Shown here piece after piece: positions 1 through 22,200 of a stretch of 64,000 nt of DNA. The notes under the pieces are model-generated. The model was given only the letters and a program-made list of their open reading frames with translations, did no database searches and was not told where the DNA came from. Origin of the DNA: Siniperca chuatsi (lineage: Eukaryota; Chordata; Actinopteri; Centrarchiformes; Sinipercidae); assembly GCF_020085105.1 (NCBI RefSeq), contig NC_058047.1, positions 17,071,501-17,135,500 of the forward strand, read 5' to 3'. A program made the position numbers and the translations under genes. How positions within the stretch are numbered: position 1 is the stretch's first letter; every line of letters begins with the position of its first letter.

Positions 1-804
1 TGACAGTACTTGTTCTCCATTCTTCGTCCCTCTTTTTCGCCACCCTCCTCTCCCAATCGCTCAGCAGCTGTCCAGACATGCAGCAACTTTGGCAGCAGCT
101 GTCGAGTGTCGTACGTGTTAGCTACGCATGTACTAGTTCATCATTGTGTGTCTGTGTGGGTGGGTCATGCAGCCATGGAAATCACTGCATTCTGAATAGA
201 GAGAGAATCTTTCCTATACCAGTGTTGTAGCTCCTCCCTCTTGGTCTCTGTCTATATACACACGCACACAAAAACATTCCCACCTCAGATTTTACCTGGC
301 TCGGGCTAGACACGGCAGGCCTCTGTGTGTAGCTAACAGTACTGATAACAGTGCTCTTCAGAGAGTGGACTGATTAAAGTAATGCTTTTAAGGTGCCTAC
401 AGGCAAGCAGCAGTTTTGAGGAAGAGTGGACGGCTCTGAGCGGCCGTCATCTCCACACAGGGTTCAGGCAGGGGAAACCGCCTGGACAGACAGGTAGACG
501 ATCTGTGAAATGGACTCTTAGGATTATGGAGAATTCATTATGTACCATTTGGTTATAGGATATCAGTCTTACTACTCATCTACCCTGCTACCAAAGTACT
601 TTTTGCCTCAAGAAAGTATTGAAATAGGACAACATTTTGTGATCAGTTTGTGCTGAGTGATTAGATACAAAACAACTTATTGTAAAGGGTTTCAGTGTGT
701 TAAACTGCACATTTTTTCTGTCTGCAAATGTGGCTATGATTTTGTTTTCTAGTCTCACAGTTTATCTTCTCTCTCCCTTACCCTTGCTCCTCTTCTCTCT
801 CCAG
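1..804 (+). other. abl2 upstream intron or 5' region, no exon recognised
   Basis: This stretch lies just upstream of the abl2 exon that starts at 805 and should be part of the intron that follows the alternative first exons (1a or 1b) of the gene. I see no sequence that encodes the N-terminal cap of either known form. It ends in a pyrimidine tract and the acceptor CCAG at 801-804. Open frames here are short and low in coding character. The true first exon is probably outside the window. Confidence 0.5.
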
Positions 805-10654
<9,850 letters not shown>

Positions 10655-10866
10655 CCACTGTGACACCAACTGTCACCTCTAACTACGCAACAGATTGCTT
10701 ATATTCCCTTTTTTATGTTTCTGGTTCTATTGACAGCTTTTGGGGGGACAAAATGAGAAGAATCTCTAAAGTACCTCAGAGAAATCACTACAAAATGTAA
10801 TCTTTTTATTGTTTACAAACAACTGTTTCATAAAATGCCAGTGTGGACACTAATTTTGCTCTGACC

Positions 10867-13800
10867 TGTACATATTGAGAAATGTTTATACCAAACTAAA
10901 TGTGGTTTTAGTCCCACCATGAATCGTTAAGCCCCACGTCGCCATCTGGCCGTGATAAAGGCCTCTTTGTTAAATGAATGTCGGGTGTATCAGCTGTGTG
11001 TAGCCATCCCAGAGAGTAGGTAAAGTCTAAGCTCACTCTGCTTATCTGTCAGTCTGTCACATACTGAGCGAGAATGGTGGTGGTTGTGCCCAGCCTTACG
11101 GAGAATACTAGACAACTGTTTTCACTGACTAAGCTCGAACCGTGTTTCGTGTTTCATGAGTGAATCATCAGTTGGGTGTACTGTGTTTCACAGTAGAGTA
11201 TTTTGCTCAGTGTCTGGGGAACTGAGTGACCATAAGCCATTTTTTAAAGCCATTGTATTCTAAAGGATTGGAAACTACATCAACATCAGGATTTAGTATG
11301 ATTCAAGGTTTTGGGGTCTCAATTTGACACTTTCATTTTGTGTGGAGATGTTTTTTCTTATTTTAATTTCATATCATAGATTGCAACTGACAGTCAGTAT
11401 TTTTAAGTAGATGGACAAATGTGATAAAATTATAAATCTCCCCAAAACTGCTTTTGTTGGTATCGGATTAAAGCCTTGTTTTCGAGAATAATCTTTCGAG
11501 ACTAATCAACTGTTTTGACGCTGACATTCCCACGTGTCCACACAAGGTGAGATTGTTGCGAAAGACTGAAGGGATCACTTCATTGACAGTTGTGTGCATT
11601 TGACAAGCATGTAAATAAGCTCAAATGAAACGTTAAGTTTGCGTTTCAGTAATACCAAATACAGGCTTATCAAATCTAAAAAAAAAAAAAAAAAAAATTT
11701 TTATGAATCTATTTTGTTTATTCCCCACCATACTAAAACATAATGAATGACTGTGGGGTGTCTTATCATATGCACAGCATTTGTCTTCGCTTCAGTGACG
11801 TGACTGATGTTCACACCTTAACACAGTGCCACATAAATGGGGGAAATCCCCAGTTCCCTAAAGCATTTCAATATGTATGTCCAGTTATCCTTGCACACTA
11901 CATTGCTTCCTTGTCTGATGGAGCATAAAAGAGTGGAGTGAGGAGAGGAAGAGCACAGGGTAGCGCATGAGCAGGTGAATTGGGACAGTATTTCTATAAG
12001 TGTCCTTCTGTTGGACAGTGCTGGATTCCCTGTAGCCTTGTCATGGCCTCAGTGCCTCAAATTCTTCAGTGTGTGAACACTGCGAAATGCAGAGACCTAC
12101 TTTACACTAATCACACAGTACTGATCTCTCAACAAACAAACTGCAGTATGTCTTCAGCACATGAGCGATTTGTACATTATTTGGTTCAAAGAAAAATGCT
12201 TTTTAGAATGTCTATGTATGAACTTGAATTTTAAATTATTCCTTTTTTTTAAAGCACAGACCTATTTTGAGAGAGAAGTTATGTAAATATTTGATTTATT
12301 TCATATCCAGGAAACAAAAGATTTATGTGTGGTTACAGCATAAAGAGCAATGTTTCTGACTGAAGAGATGTATTGCAAGACTGACGCTCATCCACCCAGA
12401 TCTGAATATCTGCTTTATGAATGTATTATTCTTCCGTTCTGAACCCGGTCGAATGTTCATCTGCATGACTCTTTAATTTCTTACGGTGCCATTTTTATTT
12501 ATTTTATTTTTTTGCCCATACTTCTAATTTTGGTCACACTAAATAATTAAGTCCAGAAACAGCAGCTCTGTTTTTGGAGCACAAACAAAACTGTGTACAG
12601 CGCGCACACACAACCCACAGATATTTTTTTCCTTTTACTTTGGCTCACATCTTAATGTACACTGGATAAGGCCTCAGACACATTGGTTCATTGACTCGTT
12701 GCATATGAATACTAAACAATCTAATCTGTAAACAATGCAGGTCCATAACACTTTCAAAATACCTGTTAATGACACTTGATGGATTGCCAAGTAAAAGTTT
12801 TTGTCAACTTGTTTTGTGGTGCATTTTATATCATCATTTCATGTTATTTGTGTGTCAGTATAAATGTCCCATATCTTGCCAAACAAGATCCTCTGAGATA
12901 AACTGATGATTCATTTCTATTCACTGTGAGTTTCATTTAACATGGATGTAAAATGCCATCATTTTATTTTTCATGATTCTTGGTGCCTTTTTGTGAACAA
13001 ATAATTTATGTACAGTACACTATCATGCAAGAACTCACAGGTATGGCAAAGTCCATCACTAAAACAGTCATGTGTTTTCTTTCCTTTGCCATGAGATTGT
13101 GATAAGGATATCACTACAGCATGCATTTCTGTCATTTGGACGTTAATGGTCAAATGCAAACTTGAAACCGAAAGGTGCACTTTGTCTATTAAGATTATGT
13201 ATCAAGATACTCAGGCCACTTATTAGTGGCCATTAACACTGTTAGTGCAGCCATATCTGGTTATGTTTCCTCTCTAACAAATGATACATATGAGTCTGCT
13301 GCACTAAACCCAAGCTGCTCTGTTGTCTCATCATCTGACCACATCAAAAGGTTTGTCTAGAAAATGTCTCTTTATAATTGCCAAGCACCAGTCCGTCACT
13401 CTTTGCCTGTTAAATTTCTGTTGATTTTTAGTGCATCTCTGTGGAGCAGGTTTCCAAAAAAGCCTTATCAAAGAGTGAAAGAAAAAAAATGTAACCTCCC
13501 AGAATCAAGCGCATTTCCAGTCTGGATTGGTTTTTTTTTTGGTTTTTTTTAAGAAATAAAACTTGTAGACATTCAATAAAGGATTACAGTGTCAATGAAT
13601 TGATTTGGTACCAATGTTGTTTCTTCCTCAAATCTGTTATCTGAACCAGTGCTGTTTAATATTTGAACTGACTAAAAATTTCTGCTCATTCTCATTATCA
13701 GTCTTCTGCATCGTCTTTCTTTATGTTGCCTACATTTATCCTGTATACTGTTTTTTTTCTTTCTCCTGTCTCTCTGTTTTGGAGAACAGCTCTGGAGAAC

Positions 13801-14039
13801 GTGTGTACACAACATTATACCAAAGGCCACTTCTTCAGTTGTATAAGTGCAATGTAAACCAACACACACAATAATGGAATATGTGAATCTACACAGGGAT
13901 GAAAAATGGCAGAGATGTTAACATTAACTTTTTTATTGTACAAAATATATATTTTGTGTTTTTGTTTTGTTTTTTTATTTAAAGCTCACGTTATATTACT
14001 GTGAAGTTTTGCTTATCAGTGTTAAGCCTATTGTAAATA
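10867..14039 (+). promoter_or_regulatory. four Pumilio-type elements in the abl2 3'UTR
   Basis: Perfect matches to the Pumilio recognition element UGUANAUA occur at 10867-10874 (TGTACATA), 11610-11617, 12282-12289 and 14032-14039 (all TGTAAATA). The last overlaps the distal poly(A) signal. Such sites are known to recruit PUF proteins that repress mRNAs; their use here is inferred. Confidence 0.4.
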
Positions 14040-14044
14040 ATAAA
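14039..14044 (+). terminator. distal poly(A) signal of abl2
   Basis: This AATAAA is followed within 30 bases by T- and GT-rich sequence. It is the last good signal before the mobile elements and the osbpl9 promoter. An alternative proximal AATAAA is at 13575-13580. Confidence 0.5.
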
Positions 14045-14249
14045 GATATTGATGAATACTGTTTTGTTTTTGGTTGTTCAGTTACCTCCTAATACTTTAA
14101 TCAATTTTAAACAATTATTAAAATTAGTGTTGGTGGTTCAAGAGCAAAGGCTAATTGGCCTCTTTGGTAAGCACACTGCTAACATGTCTTCAAATGTCAG
14201 AAAAATAAGGAATTGCAAACTAAATGTTAAAGCAGGAAACATGACCTGT

Positions 14250-14505
14250 GTGATTATTTTCTTGATTAATTGAGTAATGGTTTTGGTCAATAAAATAGAA
14301 AACAGTTTTCCCAAAGCCCAAATTGACATATTCAAATAGCTTGCTTTGTCTGACCAACAATCCAAAACCAAAAGTCATTCACCTTAGAGGAAAGATGATT
14401 AATGGCTGATTAATTTTCTAATGATTGACTAATCAATTAATTCAGTCATTAATTAATTAATTAAGTAATTAATTAATTAAGTCAATCATTCAGCTCTAGA
14501 AGCTT
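14250..14505 (-). mobile_element. degenerate MITE copy (family with CTGCAACTAA-type ends)
   Basis: The block contains the recurring internal text of a fish MITE that I also see at 16343-16690, 35338-35668 and 59730-59970: a TTTTGTCTGACCAACA-like stretch, AAAACCAAAAG, then repeated ATTAATTTTC and ATTGACTAATCAATTA. The right half has been expanded by an AATT-rich simple repeat near 14429-14480. The ends are eroded, so limits are approximate and the strand is arbitrary. Probably a non-autonomous hAT-type element. Confidence 0.5.
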
Positions 14506-14634
14506 AAGGGGACATAGTTTTGGGAGCATAAGAGTCTCAGTGGTGTATACATTTTTAAGTAGACCCTGGATACATGTTTTAAAATTACAGAATTAGGGTG
14601 GTGGGAGGAAAAGTTGACTGTAGCTAATATATCT

Positions 14635-15075
14635 AATGGTAGAAAGTAACTGTTTACTCAATTATTGTACTTTTGAGGTAGTTTTCAGGTTGTACTTTTT
14701 AATTCCACTACATTTGTTTCACAGCTGTAGTCACTAGTTACTTCTCAGAATAAGAATTTACATACAAAACTGTTAATAAAATATGCGTTATTATAGATTA
14801 AACTACCCAACAGTATATGAAGTACTTAAAATTAGCTCCACCCTGGCCAACTACAACATTAAAGTACTGCATACATGTTTGTGCATCAAAAATGATGATC
14901 CAATAGTATAATAGTATAACACTGACAGGGGCCATTCTGCACAGAGTACTTTTAGTTTTGATACTCCATGTACATTTTGTTGCTAATACGTCTGAGTTTA
15001 ACTTGGAATCGAGTATTTTAGTGGGATATTGTTACTTTTACTCAATTAAAGAATCTGAATACTTCTTCTACCATT
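14635..15075. mobile_element. MITE with inverted ends AATGGTAGAA
   Basis: The element begins AATGGTAGAA at 14635-14644 and ends with the exact inverted copy TTCTACCATT at 15066-15075. The inner text (GTACTTTT, TTTTACTCAA, GATTAAACTACCCAACAG, GGGGCCATTCTGCA) is that of a MITE family I recognise as very common in fish. It is about 440 bp, has no coding capacity and sits between abl2 and osbpl9. Confidence 0.7.
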
Positions 15076-15213
15076 TAATACATCTTTGGGGGTAACTCAA
15101 GCATCCCTGATATGGGCGCATCATCACCATCATCATCTTCATCAGAAGTAGCATCCAGCCCGTGACGCCTGCCCACACCTTATCCGACTCCTCCCCAGCC
15201 GTAGCCTATTGTA

Positions 15214-15222
15214 AAGATGGCG
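15214..15222 (+). promoter_or_regulatory. YY1-like motif over the osbpl9 start codon
   Basis: AAGATGGCG matches the YY1 core, and its ATG is the start codon of osbpl9. The same element is found just downstream of the start site in many vertebrate housekeeping genes. The preceding 100 bases are not strongly TATA-like, which fits such a promoter. Role inferred. Confidence 0.4.
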
Positions 15223-16207
15223 TCCATCATGGAGGGGCCGCTAAGCAAGTGGACTAACGTTATGAAAGGTTGGCAATATCGTTGGTTCGTTTTGGACTAC
15301 AATGCCGGTTTACTGTCATACTACACGGTACGTTCATTTCACACAGTTTGTAAATGCTAAACTGATCCGTTCAAGATGTTAGATTGTAGAAGTTGTCGTT
15401 GTCAAACCCAAGTGGGATAAGGGCCTTGTGTTTGTCAGGAGTTGGGAGACTCAGCTGGCACAAAGGGGCGAGTCTCTCTGACGACAGACCCTTACGTTAG
15501 CCAGTAGCAACGGTCCTCGAAGACCAACTGACGAATCAAATGACAGTATTTTCTTCCACACTTCCGCTAATGTAGCTAGCTTCTTGCTAGCAAAGCTAAA
15601 AGCTGAAATACACAGACTCGTCGAAACATTGTTGATAATAGTTTAAAGCATTAGGCGAGAGAGAAAGACAGAATTATGTATGTTGGGAGATGATATTTGT
15701 CCCCGGTAGTTAAATAAGAGTCCCACACTCGCTGGCTTGCTAGCCAAATAACTAACAAGACAGCGGGAGTAGACTGTGGCTACTAGTTTGATTTTTGATT
15801 AGCTAATCCCATTGCAATTAATTCACTGATTAGCAATGTCGAAAGTAAACCAGACAATAAACTGACAGTGTTGCTGTTAGTGAAAACTGAGATCTGTCCA
15901 CTCCTCTCAGAAAGTTGAGTCGCTAAAGCATTAGCTAATTTATCTTAATTACTTGTAACGTTAGTATTCAGTACAGTAGTACCGTAGTGTTTCGGTAACT
16001 CTATTGTCAAAAGGATTGTAAAGCAAAAACCCCGTAGCAGACGCTAGCCTGAGCCCTGACTGAAGGAGGGTTTTGTTTAGCTGCATGAAAGTAATCACTG
16101 TGATGGTCGAGATATGGTGCCTGGTGAGGCGTGACAATAAACCTGCAGTTACTGTGCATTTCAGGGCAAAGCCCCACTGATGCAGAGGTGTGAACAAGTC
16201 AGTTTTT

Positions 16208-16256
<49 letters not shown>

Positions 16257-19200
16257 TCCTGAATCTGATATATGTAGAATATCAAGTTAAAGCAGAACAA
16301 GTCTAGTAGTCATTTCATACAATATCTGATTTCGACCTGAAAAAATAAATGTATTAGCAGAATGACAGAACATTAGCAACTATTTTGATATTAAATTCAT
16401 CATTTGAGTCACTTTCCAAGCAAAAATGCCAACCATTTGCTGGTTTTAGCTTCTGAAATGTGAGGATTTGATGCTTTTCCTCTTTCTTTTATGGTAATAA
16501 AGGGAATATCTTTGAGTTTTGGACTGATGGTTGGACAAAACAATCAATTTGAATATGTCACTTTTGGTTCTGAGGTATTGTTATAGCCAATATTAACTAT
16601 TGTCACACTGACATTTTGTAGAAAGAATGATTAATCATGAAAAGAGTTGTCAGATTAATTGACAATAATGGTTAGTTGCAGCACTTATCTAATGTATAAC
16701 AAAATGTATCTAAATTTTCAATTGAGTCAGTTTAATAGGAGAAAAAACTGAGTTTTAAAACAGCATTAACAGTCTTAAACATTATTTTGTAATATGATTT
16801 TTGTTTTAACATTCAAATATCAAACACGAGTTTAGAGGGGAGAGTCGTCTCTTTCAACCCTTTTTAGGAGCAGAGACTCTTAAGCTATAGTTGGATCATT
16901 GCTCAAAGATATCACTAGCATCGCGACATACAGGACAGCCTGGCTGTAGTTTATATGGAGTGAGCCTTGGGCATAATATGGAGCTGGCATGTTATAATCT
17001 CTACATAGTGATTTGTGTTAAATGTAATGCAACAGATGTGCATGGTATCTGTATAGGCTTTTTTCACAGCAGACATTTTGACTTGTTTTATAGTATAAAA
17101 AGTATGGGTGTTACTAATATAATTAATAACAAAGTGTCCAGGTAAGCTAAGTGATTGTGAGCCTGCATGCACAATATCAGGACCCTGAAACCGAAGCAGC
17201 TGAATGAAATTCAACACCTGTGCTTTTTCTACTGTGACATGTCAAAATATCTTCAGTGAAAAGGGCCTGTTAAGATAGTTTCATCTTGCACCATCTAGCA
17301 CAAGTTACCTACCCGACTCTACCCTGGATACTGACTGTATTAATCCCTGATTTGTTCTGTTGTTGATTTACAGTCAAAGGACAAGATGATGCGAGGATCC
17401 AGAAGAGGCTGTGTGCGACTCAGGGTAAGATTCTCCTGACAGTTGTCTTTGATAAATCAAATGCATACTTAACGTCCAGTGTATGACTTTCTGACAAGGT
17501 TTGCTTTGTCAGTGCAATCTTTCTGAAACATAAAAGGCTGGTGCACTATACGTAGGATTGTGCAGTTTTCATCTGATACACTAATTGCCTGATTTGTTGG
17601 CCTAGTTCAACAGATGTAAATAGTTTACTGCAGCCAATCCACAGCTCTTTCACTCCACTTGTTTAGCTTTCCCAGAAAAGGCGTTTGCCCTTACAATTTG
17701 TTTTTAGTATTGAGAAATGTCCACTAGATGGCAGCAGTTGCCCTGCTACGGTATCTGTTACTTTTATAATGTTACTTAAACAAAGACGAAGGGAAAATTT
17801 CTAATACAATAGGGTTTTCAAGGTACTGAGCCTACATTGGTACGGAACGAATGAGCTCTCATTGCTTGAAAGTGTAGTATTTGTCCTGAGAGAAGCCAAC
17901 AGAGGGCCAGTTCTAGGCCAGGTAGGATGACATACATTGGCTTAAGTTGACGAATTATAAAACATTCAGGTTAACTTTTTTTTCTCTTTCCCCTTTTGAG
18001 GAAATTGTGAGGTGAGTCAGTTGAATGAAATCTCATCATGGTGCCTCCTTATTGCTTACTTGACCTTTCGGGGACTTTTTGTAAAAGGCAAAGTAGGGCT
18101 GGGCTTTTCTTCCTCATCCAAATTCCCAACTTTATACATTGTTAACTTGTAGACCTCCCAGCAGCATTCCCATACCCGACCCTGTACATGCCCTCCTATA
18201 ATCAAGGAGGTAAAGTTTCTCATGAGTTTTCACAGAAGCAGCGGTGAAAGCCATATTTTATGCCACCACACCTGTTTTTGGAGAAAAGGCATTGCAGAGC
18301 ACCCTGAACATGTTTTCGTAGTTCTCACTGAAGGAGGAAGTATCTCTTGAAACTCCCTGAAAAGAGGATCCAGTGTAATTTATGGACATGTAGTCATGGG
18401 TCAGAGGTTTCAGTTAGGGGTCGATCAATTTGACACAATTTATTACGATACATTAATTTCAATTCAATTGAATTCATCAATTGTTGAACTTCTAAACACT
18501 GTTTTTGCAAATTTTATGCCTTAGATTAAATAGCCTTGTCTGTTTTCAGGTTGTTTTTTTTTTTAAAGCAGCATTGTATATTGTATCAAACCCTGAACTG
18601 ACAATTTCAGTATCTTACAAAGTATTTTTCCCACAGGTTCCATCTGTGGTCCTGCTAAACCAGTCATGCCTAGTCTTGTATGAAATAACAGTGTAGCCAT
18701 AATAGCTAATGTAGTGCTAGACTGGTTGTTGTTGGATTATTTTCAAGTGTGACAAGCCAACTTAGTTTTTCCATTGAGTCACATTGTTCAACCTCTGTAG
18801 AGTAAGAGTTGCCCCATGTCCAAAGGTAAAATACTTAAGATCTATAGAAAATAATGCACTCCACTCCACTAGCCTTCAATAAATCATTACCTTTTTTGTG
18901 TCAGGTTTTAGTGATACTGGGTCAAAGAACTTGACGGTATCTTATGAGGTCATACTTTGTGGTCAGCAAAAAGAAACGTTCTTCCAGCATCTTAGGCAGA
19001 GCAAGGAAAACACTTGGACACATTGGCGGTTTAAGATGCTGACTGGCTTCAACCTGACAGGGTGAGAGATCAGATATACTGAAATATATATACTATTACT
19101 ATATAGATTATGCAGTGTAAGTAAACATTATTCCACCACATAATGAAATAACAGCAGATACACATTATCACAGTGATTTTAAAAATATTAAAAATAATGA

Positions 19201-22200
19201 CTTTACAAATGAGATCATGTAGTATAATGCATCCTGAGGTACAGCCATGTAATCTGTTTCTTCATGCAGACACAGATATATGCATTCAATTTGAAAATCC
19301 AATAGGTTTTCCTCTCCTTCTGCAACGGTCCCCACCTGTGAAGGACTGTTTAGTGTATTATACTCCTTCCACAGTAACAAAAAAAACCTCTCATTATGTT
19401 AACTTACTCAGTCCTTGAGACATTTCTTTGTACGTCATTGTTCTACAATGTAGAAACATTTATAAAGACAGTAGAGTAGTAGCATAAATAATTTTGTAAA
19501 ATTTTTATTTATTACCTGCCTGTACATCTGACAAATCCTTTTATAAATAATATATTATGGCAATGGTTTGTGTCCCATTCATACATTAGTCGTCTTTTTA
19601 ACCATTCATTTTCCCTCAACTAACTATAGACCAACTTGTCTCTGATAGTATCTTGTGTTATTAATTTGTTGTGGCTCATTACTAAAACACATAAGATACT
19701 ACGCATACCAGACCTTTTGTTGGAGTTTTTCAAAGTAAATGACTGCGCTCTGTGGACTCTCTTAACAGCAGCAAAGACGATGCCTTGCTCATTATCGTTG
19801 TGTCGTGGTGCGACTATCTGCCAAAATCTATTTAATAAACCAAAGGAAATGTTCTAACACAATGGAATTGACTACATGTTGTTTGTTGTTTTTTAAATGA
19901 AAAGGGTGATTTAATCATAATGTTAATTGTTTTGGATATAGTTCAGTTTACACCTCACTGAGAGTCTGAAATTAAATATTAATTAAAAATGATAAGTATC
20001 TTAAAGGTGGCATTTATGGTGAGCTATTGTACTGGACTACAAAAGATTTTACAGCTGTTTATATTATTTCATCCACCCCCTGTAGTTGTTGTTGTTTTTA
20101 TTATTTGCAGGTTTGCGGTATGAGTCACACACCCTGTTTCTGTTGCTAGGAGCTAATGTCCTAGCTAGCCAGCAGGCCGTTTCTCTGCAGTTCTTTTTCT
20201 CATGTTGGCTGCTAGCTGCCGGTCCCCGGTGTCTGTTTTTCTCTACCCTTCACTGCCTATCTCCTCCTTCGTTCTCTCAAATCCCACCTCCTCCTCCCCT
20301 CCCTTCTTCTCTCCCATGTTCTAAAAGGCTGCACTCTGATGTGTGTGTGTGTGTGTTAGAGAGAAACACAGAGTGATTGTGAGAAGGCAAGAGGAGCTTT
20401 TGAAGGGGATGGACTAAGGGTAAATTAGAAAAGAGAGTCAGTCAGGGGCTGCTGGAACATGTGGAGGGCATGAGGATAGAAATGGAAAGTGAAGTATGAC
20501 GTGTCTTGTTGTCTGACTGCCTGCTCTCTCCCCCTCCCCCATTTGCCCAGGGAGCTGTGATAGGCATCGATGACGAGGACGACAGCACATTCACCATCAC
20601 TGTGGACCAGAAAACTTTCCATTTCCAAGGTGAGATGTCCCCTTTTTAATTTTGTTCTCTTTACGCCTCCTCTTCTCTGTGTAACTATCACTGACTTTCT
20701 TTCTGTGTGATCTCTTTTGCATCCATCCCTGCTGTTCATTTCCTCTCTCTCTGCTTTCTATCCCTAAGAGATACTTTACCAATTCATAATCTCTTTTTAG
20801 AGCCAGATAACATTCTGATCTACTTTGTTCCAAATAGGTTTCTTTACATTGCTTTATAATTTGGTTTACTCTGATTGGTGTTTGGAAAGCAGTGCTCAGA
20901 GTGTGTCTGAGAGGGGGCAGTTAGTCTCAGCACCAACTGACCTAGGGGACTCTTTTCTGGGCTCAGCTCTTGGGTTTGGAGAGCTTTGGAATGGAGGGGG
21001 TCTAGGTGGCTGGATTTAAGGTGATTAAAAAATGTGAGCACTCTCTTTTGAATGTTAATTATCAGTGGGTATCTGCCTAATTCTGCTCTACATGCATTTG
21101 TTGGCGTTTTTCTGTGTACGTGTAAAATGTATCTGCTGAATTCTGCATGTAATGATTCTGTTGGATGTTTGTCCCGACAGGTATAGCTATGATGACTGAG
21201 TGGACCCCATATTTCACTATCAAATATTTTAAGCCAAATTTTAATTGGAATTTGGAAATTACAAAATTATCTCTTAATTGCATTTAGGGCTCTTTGAGCT
21301 TTTTCTTTTAGTGCATTCACTGCCATGTTGAAACTCCTTGATGCTGTGGTAGGTATAACTCATATTATGTTCAATTATATGATTATTTATGGTAAACTGG
21401 TATTTGTTCTCCTGGCATCTGGGGCATTTTTGAAAAATCATGACATTACTTTTCTTGATATTTACTGCCAGGGCCCAGTTCTGACAGTACTTTTCTACTA
21501 TGTCCAGCTGTTGCTGTAGTCCTTGTTCAGTAGGAGACAGTAGAACAAGGTCATCAGCATAAAATAGAGACTTCACCTCTCTATCTAGGAGGGAGAGGCC
21601 AAGAGCAGCACACTGATCCAACTGTACAGCAAGTTAATTTATATACACACAACTCGGGTTTAAGTTGCAGCCCTGACGAACACCTCTTCTCTGGGTGAAG
21701 GATTCAATTTGTTTGTCTCCAATTTTTACAGCACATCTATTTTCCACATACATTGATTTAACCAGATCATACATTTTGCCCCCTATACCACAATGTAGAA
21801 GTCTGTAATAGAGCCCTTCATGCCAAATAGTCGAAAGCTTTCTTGATGTCAATAAAACAAGCAAATATTTTACCATTTTTTGTTTGGTGTATATGTTTGT
21901 TAAAGTGTGAAGGGTGTATACATGGTCGGTGGTGCTATGTTTTGGGAGAAAGCCAATTTGATTTTTACTCAAGATGGAGTGTTCTTCAAGGAAATCTAGT
22001 ATTCTTTTATTTACAATACTACAGAATAGTTTACCTAGACAACTGTTGACAAAGATGCCACGGTAGTTACGAGGGTCTGATTTGTCCCCACTCTTATGAA
22101 TGGGGGGGGGAAATGAACCCTTTGCACCAGATTTCGGGAAAACATCCTGACTGTAGTACAATATTAAGCAACTTCAACACTGCACCCTGCATCTCTGGGG

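Larger units (their letters stand above)
10655..14060 (+). other. abl2: abl2 3' untranslated region
   Basis: After the stop at 10652-10654 there are about 3.4 kb of AT-rich DNA without coding exons. Poly(A) signals AATAAA stand at 13575-13580 and 14039-14044, each followed by GT- or T-rich sequence. Mammalian ABL2 also has a very long 3'UTR. An A tract lies near 11680-11697. Short open frames within it show no family match. The exact cleavage site is inferred. Confidence 0.65.
15328..17373 (+). other. osbpl9 intron 1
   Basis: Holds a GA dinucleotide repeat and one MITE copy listed separately. The first part beside exon 1 is less AT-rich and may contain promoter-proximal elements. No exon seen. 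Confidence 0.5.

Noticed and set aside
10-195. Open frame at the window start
   Set aside because: It shows no ABL2 N-terminal similarity, no donor in the phase needed by the exon at 805, and ordinary intron composition.
461-493. Exon-like segment between CACACAG and GTAGAC
   Set aside because: It is 33 bases with no ABL2 similarity, and its end does not carry one base over in any supported frame. Likely chance splice signals.
13605-13874. Open frame near the end of the abl2 3'UTR
   Set aside because: It is hydrophobic only because the DNA is T-rich, and it overlaps poly(A) signals.
20086-20376. Open frame in osbpl9 intron 2
   Set aside because: Made of a pyrimidine-rich stretch; no acceptor or donor in phase with the neighbours.
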